From: JACCTH01 sp963761985
GTDB lineage: Bacteria; Actinomycetota; Acidimicrobiia; Spongiisociales; ZC4RG35
DNA: 64,000 nt
Reading direction: 5' to 3'
NCBI GenBank assembly: GCA_963761985.1
Contig: CAVXIT010000012.1
Location: 124,001 to 188,000 of the forward strand
Under the pieces are notes generated by a model, which did no database searches, was not told the DNA's origin, and was given only the letters and a program-made list of their open reading frames with translations. The translations under genes were made by a program, and so were the position numbers. Position 1 is the first letter of the stretch. Each line of letters opens with the position of its first letter. Positions 24,821-33,416 of the stretch are shown here, one piece after another.

Positions 24821-27484
24821 ATGCAATCACTACTCAGCCAGTTGTCCGATCGAGTCGGCGCCGCGTTTGCCGCGGTGGGGCTAGATCCCGCCCTGGGCCA
24901 GGTCGTGGTTTCCTCGCGCCCGGAACTGGCCCAGTTTCAATGCAACGGCGCCCTGGCGGCGGCTCGACAGGCGGGGCGTCCTCCCCGAGAGCTCGCCGAG
25001 GCGGTCGCCGGCAAGCTCAGGGCCGATCCCGGCCCGTTTGCTCAGATTGAGGTGGCGGGGCCCGGTTTTCTCAACCTCAACGTCGACGACCAGTTCCTGG
25101 CCGAAGCGGTGGCGGAGAGGGCGAGCGACGACAGGCTCGGCGTGGAACCGGTGTCGGAGCCGCTAACGGTGCTGGTCGATTACGCCGGGCCCAACGTTGC
25201 CAAGGCTATGCATGTCGGCCACCTCCGGGCGACGATTATCGGCGACGCGCTCGCCCGCCTCTTCCGTTTCCTTGGCCACCGCGTCATTCGCGATCCGCAC
25301 TTCGGGGACTGGGGATTGCAGATGGGTCAGGTGATTGCGGCCATCGAAGAGCAGCAACCAGATCTGCCTTATTTCGACCCCGACATCGACGGCCCCTACC
25401 CGGAGTCATCGCCGGTGACTCTCGATGATCTGCAGGAGATCTATCCAATCTCGTCGGCGAGGTCCGAAACCGATCCGGAGTGGGGCGAAAGGGTGCGGCA
25501 GATCACCGTCGATCTTCAGCAGAGACGTCCCGGTTACTTCGCACTGTGGCGACACATGAAGCGAGTCTCCGAAGAATCCCAACGCAAAGACTTCGCGGAC
25601 CTGGGGGTCGAATTCGACCTTTGGTATGGCGAGTCGGACGTCGCCGATCTCGTCGCTCCACTGATCGCAGACCTCAAGGAACGCGGCCTGGCTGAAGAGA
25701 GTCGCGGGGCCTTAGTTATCCGGGTGGACGAGCCCGACGACAAGCGAGATTTGCCGCCGCTGATTCTCGAGACGTCACGCGGCGCCGTTCTCTATGGAAC
25801 CACCGACCTAGCCACCATCGTTCACCGCGTGCGGGACGTCGGCGTCGACCTGGCGCTCTACGTCGTCGATGCGCGCCAGTCCGATCACTTCGAGCAGCTC
25901 TTTCGGGCAGCCCGAAAGACCGGCTACGCGCCCGCGCAGGTTGGTCTCGAGCACATTCGCTTCGGAACGATGAACGGTCCCGACGGCAAGCCTTTCAGGA
26001 CCCGTGCAGGTGGAGTCGTTTCCCTCGGCGATCTCATCGGATTGATCACGGATGCCGCACGCCGGCGCCTTGACGAGGCCAACCTGGCGAGTGCCTATCC
26101 CAGCAGCGAAAGGGAACTGATCGCCCGTTACGTCGGGGTGGCGGCCTTGAAATTTGGCGATCTGATCAACAATCGTGCCTCCGACTACACCTTCGATCTC
26201 GAGCGCTTCTCCTCCTTCGATGGCAAAACCGGTCCCTATCTCCAATACAGCGCGGTTCGCGTCAAGTCGATTCAACGTCGCGCCGAGAGCCTGGGGATGG
26301 AAGCGGGCGCGGTCTTGCCACCTCTGCAGGACGTCGAACGAAGCCTCATGCTCACACTGCTCCAGTTGCCGGAGGTGCTAGCACGCTCGGCCGACCTAAG
26401 GGCGCCCAATCACCTTGCCGAATTCGCATTCGAATTGGCGGCTGCCTGGAACCGCTTCTATGACTCCTGTCACATCATTGCGGAGCCCGACCCAGACCGG
26501 AGAGGATCCTGGCTCACTCTGGCTGACCTGACCCTTCGGACGCTCAGCACCCTCACCGACCTGCTCGGCATACGAAGTTCCGGACCGGATGTGAACGTTC
26601 CCGATCTGAATATTCGTAGGGGCCGGCTCGTGGATCACGAAGCGATCAAGTCGTTCACCACCGAGACCTTCCCGTGGGGCGACTACGTGGCCTCGGTCTA
26701 TCCCGAGTGGCTCGCTGAGCCAGATGGGGATGTCCTGGTGGCGGTCGACGACGAAGACCGCCCGGTGGCGATAGTCCGGGTTCGCCTCGTGTCTCCTCAA
26801 GAAGGTTGGATTTCAGGAGCGCGAGTCGCGCCGGACCATCAACGTCGGGGAGTTGGCTCGCGACTCAACAACGCCGCCGTCGACTGGCTGACGGACAAAG
26901 GTGCGCTAGTGGTACGTCTGGCGATCGAAGAGGTGAACGAAGGGGCCCGCGCCCAGGTAGCGAAACTTGGCTACCGCTCGGTGGCCAGATTCATCCATGG
27001 TCAGCGAACGTTTCCGCATCTCGCCCCAAATCTTGAGTCTGGGGCCAACGGCGGACGTCGGCTCCCGGCGCCCGAGCGCTTCGACCTCGCCCCGGCGGCC
27101 GAAGCCGAGCCTGCCTATGTCGTCTTTTCGAGTGGGGAACTGGCACGTGCGGGCCACGGGCTCTTTGCCCCGCGTAGCTGGGACTTCCGCCGGTTGTATC
27201 ACTCGGACCTGCAAAGCGCGGCGCGCCGGCGTCAGTTCTGGACCAGTCCATCGGGCTGGGCAACAACCGACCAATCCGAGAGGGCCATGTGGGTGGGCCT
27301 GCTCGTCACGACACCCGACGACGCGCCCGCCACAGTGCGGGCCATGATCGATCTGGGCCAGGAGCAGCAGGTCGAATCGCTCGAGCTCGTGGTGCCCCGC
27401 ATCGCCTGGCTGGAGGAGGCGCTCACAGCCGAGCACGTCGAGCTCGGCCACAGCGCCCTGATCTACGAGCGGCCCCTGCGCTAG
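24821..27484 (+). CDS. argS: Arginyl-tRNA synthetase fused to a GNAT acetyltransferase
   Basis: An 887-residue chain. Residues 1-590 are a complete class I arginyl-tRNA synthetase: N-terminal ArgRS domain, GPNVAKAMHVGHLRAT (HIGH region near 131), MNGPDGKPFRTRAGG near 384 in place of KMSKS as in many ArgRS, and the anticodon-binding end AAWNRFYDSC...LLGI. Immediately after, from about 595, comes LNIRRGRLVDHEAIKSF, which opens a GNAT domain with the acetyl-CoA loop VAPDHQRRGVGSRL near 672. A further 140 residues look like a degenerate second GNAT half. The fusion is in one uninterrupted frame. ATG 24821 is preferred to TTG 24812. It should charge tRNA-Arg; the acetyl acceptor is unknown. Confidence 0.92.
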   Translation: MQSLLSQLSDRVGAAFAAVGLDPALGQVVVSSRPELAQFQCNGALAAARQAGRPPRELAEAVAGKLRADPGPFAQIEVAGPGFLNLNVDDQFLAEAVAERASDDRLGVEPVSEPLTVLVDYAGPNVAKAMHVGHLRATIIGDALARLFRFLGHRVIRDPHFGDWGLQMGQVIAAIEEQQPDLPYFDPDIDGPYPESSPVTLDDLQEIYPISSARSETDPEWGERVRQITVDLQQRRPGYFALWRHMKRVSEESQRKDFADLGVEFDLWYGESDVADLVAPLIADLKERGLAEESRGALVIRVDEPDDKRDLPPLILETSRGAVLYGTTDLATIVHRVRDVGVDLALYVVDARQSDHFEQLFRAARKTGYAPAQVGLEHIRFGTMNGPDGKPFRTRAGGVVSLGDLIGLITDAARRRLDEANLASAYPSSERELIARYVGVAALKFGDLINNRASDYTFDLERFSSFDGKTGPYLQYSAVRVKSIQRRAESLGMEAGAVLPPLQDVERSLMLTLLQLPEVLARSADLRAPNHLAEFAFELAAAWNRFYDSCHIIAEPDPDRRGSWLTLADLTLRTLSTLTDLLGIRSSGPDVNVPDLNIRRGRLVDHEAIKSFTTETFPWGDYVASVYPEWLAEPDGDVLVAVDDEDRPVAIVRVRLVSPQEGWISGARVAPDHQRRGVGSRLNNAAVDWLTDKGALVVRLAIEEVNEGARAQVAKLGYRSVARFIHGQRTFPHLAPNLESGANGGRRLPAPERFDLAPAAEAEPAYVVFSSGELARAGHGLFAPRSWDFRRLYHSDLQSAARRRQFWTSPSGWATTDQSERAMWVGLLVTTPDDAPATVRAMIDLGQEQQVESLELVVPRIAWLEEALTAEHVELGHSALIYERPLR

Positions 27485-27500
27485 CCACAGAACAGCTGCG

Positions 27501-28109
27501 CTAGTTCATCAGCACCAGCGCCACGATCCAGACGGTGAACATGATCGGAAGCTCAACTTCCACTCCTGCATCACCCAGCACTGAAGGATGTCGGACCAGC
27601 CACGCCAGCGGGACCCCGATCAGCGACACCGGCCAGAGCCCGGCAACCCCGGTCGCACGCATGAGCCCAACCGCTTGGGCCATCGGGGCGGGAAAGTCTT
27701 CGACGAGTGGCAACAACACACCGGCCGCATAGATCAAGCCGATTCCGACGAGCACGGAGCTCACCGCGCGGGAGAGCGCCCGCTCCAGTTCGTCGTGGAC
27801 AAAGGCCCGATTGTTGCGGCGCGCCGGTCCCTCGGAGGCGATGCCCATAAAGAAGGCTCCGGCTACTCCGAGAACAATGGCCGAGACGAGCCCGGTCCCG
27901 GTAGTGAGGCCAGTGTCGCGACCGACCAGACCCATGCCCGCCAAGATGAGGGCGATGCCGAGGCCGCCGAATGCAGCACCCAAGGCGTAGAGCCCGAGGT
28001 CCAGCATCGTGGCAAAGGAGTTGACGATCAGGCGGGCGTAATAGCGCCAGTCGTCTCCTCGCCAGTCCTTTACTCGTTTGGGCTCGACCGCGGCGCTGGG
28101 CTCAGTCAT
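27501..28109 (-). CDS. Membrane protein of unknown function, end of the glc-type operon
   Basis: A 202-residue protein with a charged N terminus (KRVKDWRGDDWRYYARLI) and five probable membrane helices. A cytoplasmic loop is rich in Glu and Arg (RRNNRAFVHDELERALS). ATG 28109 overlaps the stop of the iron-sulfur subunit gene by 8 bases, so it is translated as part of that operon; ATG 28121 is possible. It may help anchor or assist the dehydrogenase complex, but this is inferred from position only. Confidence 0.65.
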   Translation of the reverse strand: MTEPSAAVEPKRVKDWRGDDWRYYARLIVNSFATMLDLGLYALGAAFGGLGIALILAGMGLVGRDTGLTTGTGLVSAIVLGVAGAFFMGIASEGPARRNNRAFVHDELERALSRAVSSVLVGIGLIYAAGVLLPLVEDFPAPMAQAVGLMRATGVAGLWPVSLIGVPLAWLVRHPSVLGDAGVEVELPIMFTVWIVALVLMN

Positions 28110-29343
28110 CGACGAAGACATGATCGTCCTGTGAGCGTATCGCCTCAAGGTAAAGCTCCACGGGATGGACCACCCGGTAGCCATTGTTCAAATGGGAGCG
28201 GAGTTGCATTTCACATCCTGGGTTCGCACTTGCCACTAGCGAGTTGGTCGCGACGCTCTCAACAAGTTGAGCTATTCGCTCGCCGAGCTGATGTGAAGCC
28301 ACGGGATGAGTAAGGCTGTAAATTCCGGCCGCGCCACAACAGATGCCCTCTGGATCCGCGTCGATGATCTCGTAACCGGCCGCCGTGAGGATCTCTCGGG
28401 GAGCAGCAGTGATGCGTTGCGCATGGCGCAGGTGGCAGGGATCGTGGACGACGACCGCTTCTCCTCGCGATCCGAGCGCCGGGAGCCGACCTTCATTGAG
28501 AAGCCGAGCGATTAGCTCGGTCACATCAAAGGCGCGCGATGCGAGCGAGTCGCCGTCCGGGGCAATCTTGCCGTACGACTTGAGGTGGGCACTGCAACCC
28601 GCTGCCGTCGCCACGATGAGGTCCGTGTCCGCGAATGCTGCAATGTTTCGGGCGGCCAACCGGCGTCCGTCCTTGATGTTTCCATCGTGCACCGCGAGAG
28701 CCCCACAGCAGGTTTGCGATGACGGGACTTCCACCTGGTATCCCCCCATTTCCAGCAAACCGATGGTCGCCTGGTTGACATTGCCGAACCACTTGTCCAT
28801 GACGCATCCGACCAGGAGTCCAACCCGGGGACCGTCAACCGAAGCCAGCGCGCGCGAACTGCGGGCGAGTGGTCGCATCCCATTCATCGAGCGACGAGCA
28901 CGGCCGGCGAGCAGTGTGTGGAGGCGCAGTGTCTGACCGAGGCGGAGGAAATCGGTGAGAACTCCGGCGATTCCTCGATTCGGGATCACCCGTCCGAGGA
29001 GGAAATGGCGCAGGCGACGTGTCGTTGTTGGTCTCGCCGCAGCGACCTCGGCGCGGGCACCCTCCATGGCTCGTCCGAATGGAACCAGGCTCGGGCAGAC
29101 CGCTTCGCATGCCCGGCAATTGAGACAAAAGGACATGGTTTCTTCGAATACGTCGTCGAGGGCGAGGACGCCCTCAGCCACGCCACGCATCGCCGCCAAC
29201 CTGCCTCGGGGCGAAGCAGTTTCGAGACCGGTCAGCCGAAAAGTCGGACAGTGCGGCAGGCAGAGCCCGCAAGCGACACACGCATCGAGCTCAGCAGTCG
29301 TCGGAGCGAAGTCGGTGCGCCACACCGGTGAAGTTGCTTTCAT
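28102..29343 (-). CDS. glcF: Glycolate-oxidase-like iron-sulfur subunit (GlcF type)
   Basis: A 413-residue electron-transfer subunit. Two 4Fe-4S sites are seen near the N terminus, CVACGLCLPHCP and CLNCRACEAVCP, and two CCG domains follow with CCGAL and CCGAAG. It should pass electrons from the flavin subunits to the membrane quinone pool. ATG 29343 is used; TTG 29355 and GTG 29346 are upstream alternatives in frame. It follows glcE by 12 bases and overlaps the membrane protein gene. Whether the substrate is glycolate, lactate or another 2-hydroxyacid cannot be told. Confidence 0.88.
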   Translation of the reverse strand: MKATSPVWRTDFAPTTAELDACVACGLCLPHCPTFRLTGLETASPRGRLAAMRGVAEGVLALDDVFEETMSFCLNCRACEAVCPSLVPFGRAMEGARAEVAAARPTTTRRLRHFLLGRVIPNRGIAGVLTDFLRLGQTLRLHTLLAGRARRSMNGMRPLARSSRALASVDGPRVGLLVGCVMDKWFGNVNQATIGLLEMGGYQVEVPSSQTCCGALAVHDGNIKDGRRLAARNIAAFADTDLIVATAAGCSAHLKSYGKIAPDGDSLASRAFDVTELIARLLNEGRLPALGSRGEAVVVHDPCHLRHAQRITAAPREILTAAGYEIIDADPEGICCGAAGIYSLTHPVASHQLGERIAQLVESVATNSLVASANPGCEMQLRSHLNNGYRVVHPVELYLEAIRSQDDHVFVDD

Positions 29344-29355
29344 CACAGGTGCCAA

Positions 29356-30453
29356 TTAGATCCGCCCGGGGAGCCGGCCGGGGTTGATCACCCGGACCGG
29401 ATCGAAGGCAGCGATCAGCTGGCGCTGCAGATCACGGGTGCTCGGTGGCGACCCCCAAGGGTCAAAGGTCGCGTCCGCGGCGCGAGTGACGACCAGAACA
29501 CCACCGTCGGCTTCGGCCAACGAACGCAGCTCGGCCATTCCGTCCAGAGTTGAGGAGGCGATGGCGACCTCGCCTATGCCGACCTGGTGGATGTAATCGG
29601 CCCCGGCAGGCAGCTTCGCCAAGATTTCGGCTGCGCGTCGCGGAGTGACTCGAAGGGAGAATGCCCAGGGCGTCTCGGGAAGTACGGGCCAAACTAAATC
29701 GTCTATTGACTCGCCGCCCAGACGCGCAATCTGATCCCGCACCTCGGCCTCGGTCCCACCCAGGTAAACCGTCTTCCGTGTGCCGTCCTCGAGGACGGCG
29801 AGGGGACGATAGGTGTCGACTGCCTGATCGAGACCGAGCGTGACAGTCGCGACCGCTCGCGGGGCCGGCCACAGTTTGAAGCAACACGACACGATCACCC
29901 CCAGCGAGCCGAACGACCCCACGACCAAACGCGGCAGGTCGTAACCAGTTACGTTCTTGACCACCCGCCCGCCGCCCCGCACGATGCGGCCGTCGCCGGT
30001 GACAATCGTGACCTCGAGCACTCGGTCGCGGGTCGGCCCGTAGCGGGCCCGGCGATAACCGGAGATTCCGGCCGCGAGTACTCCGCCCACCGTGGCAGTG
30101 CCGGCGTTTTCCAACAACCCCGCAGTCTGAAAACGCGTGGCCAGTTCGGACTCGAGGTCGGAAACGGTTGCTCCCGTTTCTACCACCACCGTGAGGTCAT
30201 CTGCTTCCCACTCGATGAGTCGGTTGAGACGGTCGGTGAAGATCACGACTTCGGGTTCGACGTGATACCCCATGCCCTGGTGGGTGCCTCCTCCCCAAAC
30301 CAGAACCGAGCGTTTTCGGGCTGTCGCCTCGGCGAGTGCAGCTGCGATTTCCTCGGCCGACGCCGGATGAAGCAGTTCAACTCCTTCTCCGAACGCGGGC
30401 CGATTGGCGATCTCGGCACGACCAAATCGATCCAAACTTGGCCGGATGCTCAA
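29356..30453 (-). CDS. glcE: Glycolate-oxidase-like FAD-binding subunit (GlcE type)
   Basis: A 365-residue FAD_binding_4 protein, shorter than GlcD as usual for GlcE. The flavin region includes VLVWGGGTHQGMG, ENAGTATVGGVLAAGISGYRRARYGPTRD and VVKNVTGYDLPRLVVGSFGSLGVI. The start TTG 30453 overlaps the GlcD stop as TTGA. It is part of the five-gene minus-strand operon and should form the flavin part of the complex with GlcD and GlcF. Confidence 0.88.
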   Translation of the reverse strand: MSIRPSLDRFGRAEIANRPAFGEGVELLHPASAEEIAAALAEATARKRSVLVWGGGTHQGMGYHVEPEVVIFTDRLNRLIEWEADDLTVVVETGATVSDLESELATRFQTAGLLENAGTATVGGVLAAGISGYRRARYGPTRDRVLEVTIVTGDGRIVRGGGRVVKNVTGYDLPRLVVGSFGSLGVIVSCCFKLWPAPRAVATVTLGLDQAVDTYRPLAVLEDGTRKTVYLGGTEAEVRDQIARLGGESIDDLVWPVLPETPWAFSLRVTPRRAAEILAKLPAGADYIHQVGIGEVAIASSTLDGMAELRSLAEADGGVLVVTRAADATFDPWGSPPSTRDLQRQLIAAFDPVRVINPGRLPGRI

Positions 30454-31862
30454 ACCCAGGCTCCGGGGGGGATCGTCACCCCGAGGTCGAAACAGCGGGC
30501 GCCGGCCGGAAGGATCTTTCCCGGATTGAACCGAGAATCCGGATCGAACACCTCCTTGATGCGCGCCTGGGCGTCGAGATCGGCTTGGTTGAACATCAAC
30601 GGCATGAGCTCGCGTTTCTCGCGTCCGATCCCGTGTTCTCCGCTGAGCGCCCCACCGACCGCGACGCAGGCGGCGACTAGTTCGTCGGCCGCAAGCTGCA
30701 CCCTCTCGGTCATGCCGGGAATCGACGCGTCGAAAACCATCAGAGGATGGAGGTTGCCGTCACCGGCGTGAAACACGTTGAGCATCTGCAATTGATGGCG
30801 CACGCCGATTTCGTAGACCTTTTCCATGGTTTCGACCAATCGAGTCCGCGGGACGACGGTGTCGTGGAGGTAGTAGTTGGGGGCGGCCTGGGCCACCGCG
30901 CCAAAAGCGGACTTCCGGCCCTTCCAAAGAATCTCCCGCTCGGCGTCGTCGGCCGCGACTCGAACCTCTCGGGCATTGTGGGCATGCGCAACATCGGCCA
31001 TGACCTCGGCTTCTGCTTCGACCGCGGCCGTCTCTCCGACGACCTCGGCCAGGAGTATCGCGGCGGCGTCGGTCGGAAGCCCGGCGTGAAGCCAGTTCTC
31101 GACGGCTTTGGTGATGGCTTGATCCATGATCTCGAGCGCCGCCGGAACCACTCCGGCCGCGATAATTCCTGACACAGTTGCCGCTGCCTCGGCGATGGAG
31201 CTGAAGGAACAGAGAAGGGTTCTGACGTCCGGAGGGTTGGGAAGCAGTCTCACCAGGATCCGGGTCACAATGCCAAGGGTGCCCTCCGAACCGACGACTA
31301 CGCCGCGCAGGTCGAGCCCGATGGGATCGGGAGCGGGCCCACCTACGGTCACGACTGAGCCGTTGGCGAGCACCACTTCCATGGCCAGGACGTGGCTAAC
31401 GGTCGACCCTTCGGCGAGGCAATGAGGTCCGCCCGAGTTGTTGGCAACGTTGCCCCCGATGGTGCAGGCGGCTTGGGAAGAAGGATCAGGTGCGAAGTGC
31501 AGGCCGAAAGGCTTCGTGGCCTTGGAGAGGTCGAGGTTGATCACTCCCGGACCAACCCAGGCAGTCCGGTTTGCTGGATCGATCTCCTCGATCTGGTTCA
31601 TCCTCGTCGTGACGAGCACGATCCCGCCTTCGGTTGCGACGGCACCGGCGGCCAGGCCGGTGCCCGCGCCGCGGGCCACGATGGGGGCGTTGTGCCGGTT
31701 GGCGATCTCCACGATCTTGACCACGTCGGCGGTCGACTCCGGCATCACGACCACCTGCGGCTGGCCCCGATACACACCAGCGTCCCTTCCATAGACGTGG
31801 AGCGCGAGCGCGGTTTGCAACACCCGTTCCTGGCTCAGGGCGGCGACCAGGTCTTCGTACAT
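30450..31862 (-). CDS. glcD: Glycolate-oxidase-like FAD-linked dehydrogenase subunit (GlcD type)
   Basis: A 470-residue enzyme of the FAD-linked 2-hydroxyacid dehydrogenase family. FAD-binding motifs are ARGAGTGLAAGAV and TIGGNVANNSGGPHCLAEGST; the C-terminal domain has VFHAGDGNLHPLMVF, GALSGEHGIGREKRELM and FDPDSRFNPGKILP, all typical of GlcD and D-lactate dehydrogenases. ATG 31862 lies 9 bases after HyuB, so translation continues from the oxoprolinase-like genes. The exact hydroxyacid is not fixed by the sequence. Confidence 0.9.
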   Translation of the reverse strand: MYEDLVAALSQERVLQTALALHVYGRDAGVYRGQPQVVVMPESTADVVKIVEIANRHNAPIVARGAGTGLAAGAVATEGGIVLVTTRMNQIEEIDPANRTAWVGPGVINLDLSKATKPFGLHFAPDPSSQAACTIGGNVANNSGGPHCLAEGSTVSHVLAMEVVLANGSVVTVGGPAPDPIGLDLRGVVVGSEGTLGIVTRILVRLLPNPPDVRTLLCSFSSIAEAAATVSGIIAAGVVPAALEIMDQAITKAVENWLHAGLPTDAAAILLAEVVGETAAVEAEAEVMADVAHAHNAREVRVAADDAEREILWKGRKSAFGAVAQAAPNYYLHDTVVPRTRLVETMEKVYEIGVRHQLQMLNVFHAGDGNLHPLMVFDASIPGMTERVQLAADELVAACVAVGGALSGEHGIGREKRELMPLMFNQADLDAQARIKEVFDPDSRFNPGKILPAGARCFDLGVTIPPGAWV

Positions 31863-31871
31863 GCTGCGACG

Positions 31872-33416
31872 TTAGGGCGCGCCGAAGCCGCCGCCCCCGG
31901 GGGTGCGGACCAGGAGGCGAGTGCCGGGGGTCACGGTGAGGGTGGTCTTGGCCGGCAACCGTTCCGGGGCGTTTCCGGGTCGGATCAGCCAGTCCTCCCC
32001 GCAGGCCCCCGAGCCACCCCCGGCCAGTCCCCAGGGTCGGTGGCGGCGACGTTCGCCGATGAGCGATAGCTCACAGTCATCCAAGAACGTGATCTCCCGT
32101 TCCAGCCCCTCGCCGCCCCGAAACCGGCCTCGCCCACCGGAGTCGCGGCGGAGCGTGTAGCGCGTGACCCGAAATGGATAGTGCTGGTGGAGTGACTCGA
32201 TCGGAGTGTTGGCCGTGTTGGTCATGCCGGTGTGGATCCCCGACTGGCCGGGCTTGGTCGGGCGGCCACCCTGTCCTCCGCCCAACGTTTCGTAGTAGGC
32301 GAAGCGTTCGTTGCCTATCAGCACGTTGTTCATCGTCCCCTGGCTGGCGGCAGGCACTCGACCAGGGGCCGCCTGCGCGAGAGCCCCGAGCACGACGTCG
32401 GCAATTCTTTGGCTCGTCTCGACATTCCCGGCGGCTACTGCGACCCCGTTGACGGCGTTGACCAACGATCCCGCCGGGGCGATCAATCGCAGCGGCCGGT
32501 AGCAACCGCTGTTGGCCGGAATCAATGGATCGGTTGCTACCCGGACCGCGTAGTAGAGGCATGACCTCGTCACCGCTTCGACCGCATTCAGATTCCCTTC
32601 GATCTGATCCTGAGTACCGGTGAAATCGGCGGTCAGCTCTCCTCCGCTGATCTTCAGCGTCACCCGAATCTCGAGGTCCTTGTCGTCCCATTCGACGAAG
32701 TCGGTAAATGAGAACCAACCCTCGGTGAGATCTGCCAGCGCGGCGCGCATCAGCCTTTCCCCGTATGCGAGCAGCGAGTCGAGGTAGCGGAGATAGCCGG
32801 AGACGTCATCGCCTACCAGCTCGGTCACACGATGGGCACCCACCTCGTTGGCGCCCAGCTGGGCAGCGAGATCCCCCGCTCGTTCCTTTGGTGTCCTCGT
32901 GGCCGCAATGAAAGGGATGTGAAACTCATCGATCCAGGCACCGTCACGTACTGCCGCCATAGGCGGGACCACGTGTCCTTCTTGCGACAGACGGGTAGCA
33001 AAAGCGGGCATCGAGCCGGGAGCCTCGCCCCCGACATCGGCATGGTGGGCGCGATTGGCGACCCAGCCAATTAGAACCGAGCCAACGAAGACCGGACGCA
33101 CCAGGGTGAGGTCGTTGAGATGGGTACCGCCGGCGAAGGGGTCGTTGACCGCGTACTGCTCACCTGGCACCGGATCGAAGCGCGCGATCACCTCGGCCAC
33201 CGACGCAGGCATTGACCCGAGATGGACCGGAATGTGTTCGGCCTGTGCAACCATCTCGCCCCCTGGATCAAAGATCGCGACCGAGCAATCGGCCCGCTCT
33301 TTGATATTTGGTGAATGTGCCGTTCGCCTGAGAACATCACCCATCTCACCGGCGATTGCCGACAGTCGGTTCCGAAAGACTTCGAGCGCAATCGGGTCCA
33401 TCGACTCGCGAGTCAC
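31872..33416 (-). CDS. Hydantoinase B/oxoprolinase family subunit
   Basis: A 514-residue protein of the HyuB family, partner of HyuA in ATP-dependent amide or lactam hydrolysis and in related carboxylases. Typical patches are FRNRLSAIAGEMGDVLRRTAHSPNIKERADCSVAIFD, NDPFAGGTHLNDLTLV, NRAHHADVGG and the end LLVRTPGGGGFG. The start is GTG 33416, which overlaps the HyuA stop as GTGA. Substrate is unknown (5-oxoproline, hydantoin, or a ketone in the carboxylase branch). Confidence 0.9.
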   Translation of the reverse strand: MTRESMDPIALEVFRNRLSAIAGEMGDVLRRTAHSPNIKERADCSVAIFDPGGEMVAQAEHIPVHLGSMPASVAEVIARFDPVPGEQYAVNDPFAGGTHLNDLTLVRPVFVGSVLIGWVANRAHHADVGGEAPGSMPAFATRLSQEGHVVPPMAAVRDGAWIDEFHIPFIAATRTPKERAGDLAAQLGANEVGAHRVTELVGDDVSGYLRYLDSLLAYGERLMRAALADLTEGWFSFTDFVEWDDKDLEIRVTLKISGGELTADFTGTQDQIEGNLNAVEAVTRSCLYYAVRVATDPLIPANSGCYRPLRLIAPAGSLVNAVNGVAVAAGNVETSQRIADVVLGALAQAAPGRVPAASQGTMNNVLIGNERFAYYETLGGGQGGRPTKPGQSGIHTGMTNTANTPIESLHQHYPFRVTRYTLRRDSGGRGRFRGGEGLEREITFLDDCELSLIGERRRHRPWGLAGGGSGACGEDWLIRPGNAPERLPAKTTLTVTPGTRLLVRTPGGGGFGAP

